From Halosimplex salinum (GTDB lineage: Archaea; Halobacteriota; Halobacteria; Halobacteriales; Haloarculaceae), in the NCBI RefSeq assembly GCF_003730195.1, contig NZ_QWGG01000001.1, positions 1,039,671 through 1,103,670 of the forward strand: a DNA stretch of 64,000 nt, given 5' to 3'. This document shows, one piece after another, positions 58,155 to 64,000 of the stretch (position 1 is its first letter; every line of letters starts with the position of its first letter). Under the pieces are notes generated by a model. The model was not told the DNA's origin and made no database searches. It saw nothing but the letters and a program-made list of their open reading frames with translations. A program made the translations under genes and the position numbers.

Positions 58155-61025
58155 ATGACAGACGCCGGAGCAGCCGGTGAGGCGGACGCCGTGAACGGGT
58201 CGAGCGCGGGCGATCCGGCGGCGTTCGCCGCGCTGGGTTCGGAGGTTCGGGCCGCGCTCTCGGAACGGGGGTTCGAGACGCCCACGGAGCCACAGCGCAA
58301 GGCGATTCCGCCGCTCGTCGACGGGGAGAACGTCCTCGTCGTCTCGCCGACGGGAACCGGGAAGACCGAGACGGCGATGCTCCCGGTTCTCGATGCACTG
58401 GAAGGGCAGGACACGTTCGGCATCGGCGCGCTCTACATCACGCCGCTGCGGGCGCTCAACCGCGACATGCGCGAGCGCCTGGAGTGGTGGGGCGAACGTC
58501 TCGATCTCGACGTGCAGGTCCGTCACGGCGACACCACGGACTATCAGCGGCAAAAGCAGGCCAACGACCCGCCCGACGTACTGGTCACGACTCCCGAGAC
58601 GCTCCAGGCGATGCTGACCGGGTCGAAGCTGCGGACCGCGCTGACCGACGTGGACCACGTCGTCGTCGACGAGGTGCACGAACTCGCCGTCTCGAAGCGC
58701 GGCGCGCAGATGACGGTCGCCCTCGAACGACTGCTCGAACTCGCCGACGGCTTCCAGCGGATCGGCCTCTCGGCGACCGTGGGCGACCCCCAGGAGGTCG
58801 GGCGATTCCTGACCGGCGACAGAGGGTGCGAGGTCGTCGAGATCGACGTGGGGAGCCGCCTCGACGTGCGCGTCCGGTCACCGGAGGTCACGGACGAGGA
58901 CGAGGGACTCGCCGGCGAGTTGATGACCGACCCGGACTTCGCGAGCCACGTCCGCTACATCCGCGATCTGGTCGAGGAGTTCGAGTCGTCGCTGATATTC
59001 GTCAACACTCGCCAGCTGGCGGAGGCGCTGGGCTCGCGGTTCAAGGAACTCGACGCCAACATCGGCGTCCACCACGGCTCGCTGGCCAAGGACTCCCGCA
59101 TCGAGGTCGAGGACAGCTTCAAAGCGGGCGAACTGGACGGCCTGCTCTGCACGTCGTCGATGGAACTGGGCATCGACGTGGGCCACGTCGACCACGTGAT
59201 CCAGTACAACAGCCCGCGGCAGGTGACACGCCTGCTCCAGCGCGTCGGACGGGCGGGTCACCGGCGGGACCTGGTCTCCCGTGGCACCGTCGTCACGACC
59301 CACCCCGACGACACGCTGGAGGCGCTCGCCATCGCCCGGAAGGCGCGGGCGGGAGAGGTCGAGTCGGCGGACATCCACGACGGGAGCCTCGACACGGTCG
59401 CCAACCAGATCGCCGGCCTCGTCATGGACTTCGGCGAGATCCGCGCGATGCGAGCCTACGAGATACTCACGCGGGCCTACCCCTTCCGCGACCTGAGCGA
59501 GCGCGAGTTCAAGAGCGTCGTCCGCGAACTGGCCGGGAACAAGGTGGTCTGGCTGGACGAGGAGGTCGACGAGATCCAGAAACGGCGGGGAACGTGGCAG
59601 TACTTCTACCACAACCTGTCGATGATCCCAGACGAGGCGACCTACAGCGTCCAGGACGTGGCCAGCGGCCGCGACGTCGGCACCCTCGACGAGCGGTTCG
59701 TGGTCAACTTCGCGACGCCGGGCGAAGTGTTCATCCAGCGCGGCGAGATGTGGCGCATCACCGAGATCGACGAGGAGGAGGAGACCGTCACCGTCTCCCC
59801 GGTCGAGGACCCCGGCGGCGAGGTCCCCTCGTGGACCGGCTCCGAGATCCCCGTGCCCTACGCCGTCGCGCAAGAGGTGGGCGAGATGCGAGGTATCGCG
59901 GGGCGACAGCTCCAGTCCGGTGCGTCCGTGGACTCCGTGTCTCGGGAGTTCACCGCTCGCTACGACGGCGACGCCGAGACTATCGCCGTCGGCCTCGAAC
60001 AGCTGGCCGACCACGACCACCCCATCCCGACGGACGACACCCTCCTTGTCGAGTTCCGCGGGCGGGAACTCGTCGTCAACGCCGGCTTCGGCCACAAGAT
60101 AAACGAGACGCTCGGGCGCCTCCTGTCGGCGCTTCTGGGCCAGCGGACGGGCTCCTCGGTCGGCATGGAGATCGACCCCTACCGGATCGAACTCGAAGTC
60201 CCCCGGAACGTGAGCGCCACCGACGTGGTCGACGTGCTGGAGGACACCGACCCCGAGCACGTCCCCGAACTCATCGAGTTGAGCCTCAAGAACTCCGACT
60301 CGCTGAAGTTCAAGGTCGCGCAGGTGGCGACGAAGTTCGGCGCGCTCAAGCGCTGGCGCGGCCGCGGGTCGAGCAACAAGTTCGGCCGCGACCGCCTCAT
60401 GGACGCGCTGGAGGGCACGCCCGTCTACGACGAGGCCGTGCGCGAGATGCTCCACGAGGAACTGGACGTAGACGGCGCGGCGGACGTCCTGGAGCGAGTC
60501 CAGTCCGACGACCTCACCGTCGAACTGCTCGGCGAGCGAACGCCGATCGGTCTCGGCGGCCGGAGCGCCGGGCAGGAACTGCTCTCGCCGGAACACGCCG
60601 ACGCGAGCGTCATCCAGACGGTGCGCGAGCGGATCCAGAGCGACCGGATGATCCTCTTCTGTCTGCACTGCCAGGACTGGAAGCGCAAGAAACCGGTCAA
60701 GCGAGTTCGAGAGCAGCCGGAGTGTCCCGAGTGCGGGTCGACCCGCATCGCAGCCCTCAATCCGTGGGCCGACGAGGTCGTGTCGGCGGTGAAAGCCGCC
60801 GAGAAGGACGACGAACAGGAGAAGATGACCGAGCGCGCCTACACCTCGGCGAGCCTCGTCCAGACCCACGGCAGGCAGGCCGTCATCGCGCTCGCCGCTC
60901 GTGGCGTCGGCCCGCGAAACGCTGCCCGGATCATCAACAAACTCCGCGAGGACGAGGACGAGTTCTACCGCGACATTCTCCGGCGCGAACGGGAGTACGC
61001 GCGGACCCGGAGTTTCTGGGACTGA
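58155..61025 (+). CDS. lhr: Lhr-type ATP-dependent helicase
   Basis: This is a 956-residue superfamily 2 helicase. The motor has the P-loop VSPTGTGKTE (motif I), TPLRALNRD (Ia), DEVH (motif II, VVVDEVHEL), GLSATVGD (III) and QRVGRAGHRRD (VI). The helical Lhr domain follows (DIHDGSLDTVANQIAGLVMDFG, then VYDEAVREMLHEELD). Near the C-terminus there is a four-cysteine zinc ribbon (CLHC...CPECGS), as in archaeal members of the group. Lhr enzymes unwind DNA or RNA-DNA and are linked to repair. The ATG at 58155 gives a 25-residue acidic leader before the fold. It appears monocistronic, with the small zinc-binding gene just downstream. Confidence 0.93.
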   Translation: MTDAGAAGEADAVNGSSAGDPAAFAALGSEVRAALSERGFETPTEPQRKAIPPLVDGENVLVVSPTGTGKTETAMLPVLDALEGQDTFGIGALYITPLRALNRDMRERLEWWGERLDLDVQVRHGDTTDYQRQKQANDPPDVLVTTPETLQAMLTGSKLRTALTDVDHVVVDEVHELAVSKRGAQMTVALERLLELADGFQRIGLSATVGDPQEVGRFLTGDRGCEVVEIDVGSRLDVRVRSPEVTDEDEGLAGELMTDPDFASHVRYIRDLVEEFESSLIFVNTRQLAEALGSRFKELDANIGVHHGSLAKDSRIEVEDSFKAGELDGLLCTSSMELGIDVGHVDHVIQYNSPRQVTRLLQRVGRAGHRRDLVSRGTVVTTHPDDTLEALAIARKARAGEVESADIHDGSLDTVANQIAGLVMDFGEIRAMRAYEILTRAYPFRDLSEREFKSVVRELAGNKVVWLDEEVDEIQKRRGTWQYFYHNLSMIPDEATYSVQDVASGRDVGTLDERFVVNFATPGEVFIQRGEMWRITEIDEEEETVTVSPVEDPGGEVPSWTGSEIPVPYAVAQEVGEMRGIAGRQLQSGASVDSVSREFTARYDGDAETIAVGLEQLADHDHPIPTDDTLLVEFRGRELVVNAGFGHKINETLGRLLSALLGQRTGSSVGMEIDPYRIELEVPRNVSATDVVDVLEDTDPEHVPELIELSLKNSDSLKFKVAQVATKFGALKRWRGRGSSNKFGRDRLMDALEGTPVYDEAVREMLHEELDVDGAADVLERVQSDDLTVELLGERTPIGLGGRSAGQELLSPEHADASVIQTVRERIQSDRMILFCLHCQDWKRKKPVKRVREQPECPECGSTRIAALNPWADEVVSAVKAAEKDDEQEKMTERAYTSASLVQTHGRQAVIALAARGVGPRNAARIINKLREDEDEFYRDILRREREYARTRSFWD

Positions 61026-61110
61026 GCGGCGGTCGTCGACCGCTACTGGCGCCACCGCGAGCGGACTCCGGCGTCGGACTTATTCCCGCTGGGCCCCGAA
61101 CGGGGTATCG

Positions 61111-61302
61111 ATGCCATCCTACTCGGTCGAACTGCTCGATGGGGAGGAACGCGGGATCCGCGTCGAGTGCGACGAGCACGGCGAGTGGACGGAGTTCCCG
61201 CCGGACCGCCGGAGCGGGTCGCTCTACTGCGAGGGCTGCGGGCGCGAACTCGAAATCGGCCTCCACACGGAGGAGTGGCGCGACCTCGGCGAGCTGTGCT
61301 GA
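61111..61302 (+). CDS. Small zinc-binding-type protein, 63 aa
   Basis: This is a 63-residue protein with two potential metal pairs, CDEH (RVECDEHGEW) and CEGC (LYCEGCGREL), giving a C-x2-H ... C-x2-C pattern. The rest is acidic (SYSVELLDGEERG, HTEEWRDLGELC). Small zinc-finger proteins of this sort are numerous in Halobacteria and some affect motility or biofilms. The partner is unknown. It starts at the ATG 86 bp after the helicase stop. Confidence 0.75.
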   Translation: MPSYSVELLDGEERGIRVECDEHGEWTEFPPDRRSGSLYCEGCGRELEIGLHTEEWRDLGELC

Positions 61303-61408
61303 GTCCCCGGCTTCGCGACCCGACTGTCTCCCCCGAACTAGCGGCGAGTCTGTAGCCGACCGACTCCTTTTTCCAACCCGATGGCTAACACGCGTGACAG
61401 CCTAACCC

Positions 61409-63367
61409 GTGAGCCCAGATCAAGCGATAGATTCGGAGTACATCGAACGTCACCGCGAAGAGATCGAACACCCGCTCTGGCAGTTGTTCATGCAGTTCGG
61501 CCACGGCAACAGACGCTGGTTCGTGGTCGGCGTCCTCGCGAGCATCGGGTCGCGCTTCTTCTCGCTGGTTCCCCCGGTCATCCTCGGGGTCGCCATCGAC
61601 GCCATCTTCCGCGACGACGCCGCGTTCTCCCTCCCGTTCGTCCCGGAGGCATGGCTCCCGACCACCACGATGGGCCAGTTCTGGTTCGCCATCGGCACGA
61701 TGGGCGTCGCGATGGTCGGCCAGGCGTTGCTCATCTTCGTCCGGGCCTCCTCGCTGAACCTCTTCTCACACCGCGTGAAACACGAGGCCCGCACCGCGAC
61801 GTACCAGCAGATGCAGCGCCTCGACATGGACTTCTTCAACGAGGTCCAGACGGGCGAACTCATCTCGATCCTCTCGAACGACACCAACCGGCTGGAGCAG
61901 TTCCTCGACTCGATGATGGGCGAGATGATCCAGCTCATCGTCCTGATGCTCGGGACGGCCGTCATCCTCCTGTGGCTCAACCCGCAACTCGCGGTCGTGA
62001 CGCTGATCGTCGTCCCGCTCTCGGCAGTCTTCACCTACTGGTACATGCAACTCGCCGAGGAGCGCTACGCCGACATCCGCGAATCCGTCGGGAGCCTCAA
62101 CAGCCGCCTCGAGAACAACCTCAACGGCATCCAGGTCATCAAGTCCTCCAACACCGAGGACTACGAGGACGAACGCGTCGAGGAGCACTCCTACCGGTAC
62201 TTCCGGCTCGACTGGCTCGCGCTTCGACTGGGCTTCATCTACCGCCCGGGCCTGCGCGTGCTCACCTCCCTCGCCTTCATCGCGACGTTCATCGTCGGCG
62301 GCGTCTGGATCCTCCAGGGGCCGCCGGGCCCGATCACGAACGACTTCTCGTTCCTCGGTCGACAGTACGGCGAACTCACCGTGGGGACGCTCGTCACGTT
62401 CCTCCTCCTGACCCAGCGACTCGTCAATCCGCTCGCCCAGATGGGCAACATCATCGAGCGCTACGAGGACGCCAAGGCCTCCACCAAGCGCATCCTCGGC
62501 CTGATGAGCCTGCCCGTACACATCCAGGACAAGCCCGACGCCGTCGACCTCGAAGACATCGAGGGCCACGTCGAGTACGACGACGTGACCTTCAGCTACG
62601 ACGGCGACGAGATCATCCTCGAAGACGTCGATATCGACCTCGAACCCGGCGAGACCGTCGGCCTCGTCGGCCCCACGGGCGCCGGCAAGACGACCATCGT
62701 CAAGCTCCTCCTGCGCCTCTACGACGTGAACGAGGGCGAGATCCGGATCGACGGCCACGACGTGCGCGACGTGACCCTCTCCAGCCTGCGCGGGTCGATG
62801 GGGTACGTCGGCCAGGACAACTTCCTGTTCGACGGCACCGTCGAGGAGAACGTCAAGTACGGCCAGTTCGACGCCACCCGCGAGGAGGTCGTCGCGGCCT
62901 GCAAGCGCGCCGAGGCCCACGACTTCATCACGAACCTCCCGAACGGCTACGACCAGGACATCGGCGAGCGCGGCGTCAAGCTCTCCGGCGGTCAGCGCCA
63001 GCGCGTCGCCGTCGCGCGGACCATCCTCCAGCACCCCGCGATCATGATCTTCGACGAGGCCACGTCGGCGGTCGACACGGAGACGGAGATGCTCATCCAG
63101 CGCTCCATCGACGAACTCGCCGCGGACCGCACGACGTTCATCATCGCCCACCGCCTCTCGACGGTGCGCGACGCCGACACCATCCTCGTCATCGAGGACG
63201 GCAAGATCGTCGAGCGCGGCACCCACGACGACCTGCTCGGCGAGGACGGCCTCTACGCCAACCTCTGGCGCGTACAGGCGGGAGAAATCGAGGAACTCCC
63301 AGAGGAGTTCGTGGAGCAGGCCAGCGAACGCGTCGCCCAGCAGGCGCTCGACGCCGAGGACGACTGA
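61409..63367 (+). CDS. ABC transporter, fused permease-ATPase (MsbA/exporter type)
   Basis: This is a 652-residue half-transporter that works as a homodimer. The six-helix exporter domain spans residues about 35-345 (SIGSRFFSLVPPVILGVAI ... FIATFIVGGVWILQGP). The nucleotide-binding domain follows (about 370-600): P-loop GPTGAGKTTIVKLLL, signature LSGGQRQRVAVARTIL, Walker B IMIFDEATSAVDTET and H-loop IAHRLSTVRD. A C-terminal acidic/alanine tail of about 45 residues is typical of halophiles. Substrates of the group are lipids or hydrophobic compounds. Translation starts at GTG (61409); the next in-frame start lies well inside the protein. Confidence 0.9.
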   Translation: MSPDQAIDSEYIERHREEIEHPLWQLFMQFGHGNRRWFVVGVLASIGSRFFSLVPPVILGVAIDAIFRDDAAFSLPFVPEAWLPTTTMGQFWFAIGTMGVAMVGQALLIFVRASSLNLFSHRVKHEARTATYQQMQRLDMDFFNEVQTGELISILSNDTNRLEQFLDSMMGEMIQLIVLMLGTAVILLWLNPQLAVVTLIVVPLSAVFTYWYMQLAEERYADIRESVGSLNSRLENNLNGIQVIKSSNTEDYEDERVEEHSYRYFRLDWLALRLGFIYRPGLRVLTSLAFIATFIVGGVWILQGPPGPITNDFSFLGRQYGELTVGTLVTFLLLTQRLVNPLAQMGNIIERYEDAKASTKRILGLMSLPVHIQDKPDAVDLEDIEGHVEYDDVTFSYDGDEIILEDVDIDLEPGETVGLVGPTGAGKTTIVKLLLRLYDVNEGEIRIDGHDVRDVTLSSLRGSMGYVGQDNFLFDGTVEENVKYGQFDATREEVVAACKRAEAHDFITNLPNGYDQDIGERGVKLSGGQRQRVAVARTILQHPAIMIFDEATSAVDTETEMLIQRSIDELAADRTTFIIAHRLSTVRDADTILVIEDGKIVERGTHDDLLGEDGLYANLWRVQAGEIEELPEEFVEQASERVAQQALDAEDD

Positions 63368-63423
63368 CGCCGGACCTCACTTCGACGCAACGTTTTACTG
63401 ACGCGACACAGTACGATGTCCTG

Positions 63424-63672
63424 ATGAGCAAGGGTGTCGAACCGACGATCACGCTGACCGACGAGGGCGAGTGGTGGGTCGCAAGAGACACCGAAACGGG
63501 AGTCTCGTCCCAGGGCCGTACCAAGGAGACCGCCCTCGAGAATCTCGACGAGGCGCTCGCGGGCTACCGCGGCGAAGGCGAGGAACCGACGGACGGAGAG
63601 CTTCGGGAACTCGGAATCGATCCCGAGAACAACGAGTCGGGATCGCTCGACGACTCCGAGATATTCGAGTGA
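63424..63672 (+). CDS. hicB: HicB-family antitoxin
   Basis: This is an 82-residue antitoxin of a type II toxin-antitoxin pair. The HicB fold (ITLTDEGEWWVARDTETGVSSQGRTKETALENLDEALAGYRGEG) is a partial RNase-H-like domain without catalytic residues, followed by an acidic tail that would bind the toxin. Its gene order (hicB before hicA, 18 bp apart) is the reverse of the E. coli arrangement, and haloarchaeal pairs often have it. Since the partner toxin gene is interrupted, the antitoxin may now be orphaned. Confidence 0.88.
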   Translation: MSKGVEPTITLTDEGEWWVARDTETGVSSQGRTKETALENLDEALAGYRGEGEEPTDGELRELGIDPENNESGSLDDSEIFE

Positions 63673-63690
63673 CGTACTCTGCGGAGTGAA

Positions 63691-63882
63691 ATGACGACTG
63701 GTCCGTTCTCCGGGAGAGAGGTCGTAAAAGTGATGGTGGACAGCGGTATCTACGAGTGGGTTCGAACCAACGGCGATCACGCCATCCTGCGGTGGGAGCC
63801 GCCAGCGGACCACGATTCAGACGCGCGGACCGTCCCCGTTCCGCTTCACGACGAGATCGGCACTGGTACCCTGGAGCGTGTC
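63691..63882 (+). pseudogene. hicA: hicA toxin gene, interrupted by an insertion sequence
   Basis: HicA is an mRNA interferase. The frame starts FSGREVVKVMVDSGIYEWVRTNGDHAILRW; H30 in GDH is the catalytic histidine, and the VPLHDEIGTGTLERV segment is intact. After about residue 64 (near 63880) the family sequence (an I-x-x-D-A-G-type segment expected next) stops. The frame continues as unrelated GFGNCVHQLQRPARRSFG to a stop at 63966. The switch coincides with the left end of an insertion sequence whose transposase begins at 63923. The product would lack roughly 20-25 C-terminal residues. The exact junction is uncertain by about 10 bp. Confidence 0.75.
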
Positions 63883-64000
63883 ATAGAAAGCCTCCCAAGG
63901 GAGGCCGCAGGGTTTGGAAACTGTGTCCACCAGCTCCAACGCCCTGCAAGACGTAGCTTCGGTTAACGACTTCTTGAATGCGGCGGCTACTGAGACAGTA
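63882..64000 (+). mobile_element. Left end of an IS4-type (ISH8-like) insertion sequence
   Basis: The hicA frame breaks near 63880. A short perfect hairpin, GCCTCCC-AA-GGGAGGC (63890-63905), lies before the transposase start and could insulate the transposase gene from outside transcription. The element runs off the right edge, so its far end, terminal repeat and target duplication are not visible. The left boundary is inferred from where the toxin sequence stops. Confidence 0.7.
63923..64000 (+). CDS. IS4/ISH8-type transposase N-terminus (partial)
   Basis: A GTG-started frame gives 26 residues that end at the window edge: VSTSSNALQDVASVNDFLNA and then AATETV. This matches the N-terminus I recall for a widespread haloarchaeal IS4-family (ISH8-like) transposase, a DDE enzyme that moves the element by cut and paste. 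The catalytic residues lie beyond the edge. The frame overlaps the broken end of hicA in another phase, as expected for an element inserted there. Confidence 0.75.
   Translation, partial: MSTSSNALQDVASVNDFLNAAATETV

Noticed and set aside
58484..61405. 973-codon plus-strand frame inside the helicase gene
   Set aside because: The frame is nearly all Arg, Gly, Pro and Ala and has no domain; the helicase frame has every SF2 motif.
1..64000. CRISPR arrays, rRNA genes or a replication origin
   Set aside because: No regularly spaced 25-37 bp repeats, no rRNA sequence and no Orc/Cdc6 gene with ORB-type repeats were seen.

Overview
The window is a piece of a haloarchaeal chromosome (class Halobacteria). 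The base composition is very GC-rich and almost every predicted protein is rich in Asp and Glu. Many genes look leaderless, with a TATA-like box 25-30 bp before the start codon. Typical haloarchaeal families are present: the PsmB proteasome subunit, DUF555, DUF5789, DUF5785, a HalOD1 domain, an amphi-Trp protein, halocyanin and AglB. The genus cannot be fixed from the sequence alone. Coordinates were read by eye and no database search was possible.

Layout. 1-10.3 kb is housekeeping: psmB (cut by the left edge), small membrane proteins, an MBL-fold hydrolase, a YlbF-like protein, dph2, a METTL5-like methyltransferase and a rhomboid protease. 10.5-36.9 kb is a large surface-glycan island. It holds an AglJ-like glycosyltransferase, four more glycosyltransferases, a GT-C membrane glycosyltransferase, a flippase, a LPG-synthase-type membrane protein, a polysaccharide deacetylase and the oligosaccharyltransferase AglB. 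Interleaved are six alkaline-phosphatase-superfamily enzymes. All six have Thr or Ser where sulfatases carry the formylglycine cysteine, and all six end in the same LGY C-terminal tag. This is the best candidate for an undescribed system: a phospho- or sulfo-decoration pathway coupled to N-glycosylation.

37-45.7 kb holds a membrane-anchored winged-helix protein, tRNA-Glu(CUC), an AT-richer lipoprotein gene, maeB and a sugar-acid-type catabolic cluster ending in a Bat-type regulator. The regulator has three palindromes in front of it. 46-53.2 kb is the nitrous-oxide-reduction operon: halocyanin, nosZ, a membrane protein, nosD, nosF and nosY, all on the minus strand. It has a CGAA-N4-TTCG site upstream, matching the denitrification regulator motif reported for haloarchaea. 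The same motif occurs in front of the Bat-type regulator.

53.2-64 kb holds tRNA-Glu(UUC), a hybrid sensor kinase whose phospho-acceptor His is replaced by Gln, several small haloarchaeal proteins, a GNAT acetyltransferase, an Lhr-type helicase, an ABC exporter and a hicB-hicA pair. hicA is interrupted by an insertion sequence whose transposase runs off the right edge. Both tRNA-Glu genes are followed about 100 bp later by a copy of their own 3' end, preceded by the same 40-nt segment. Three longer intergenic stretches (about 37.8-38.1, 45.6-46.0 and 57.6-58.15 kb) are chains of hairpins with no convincing genes.
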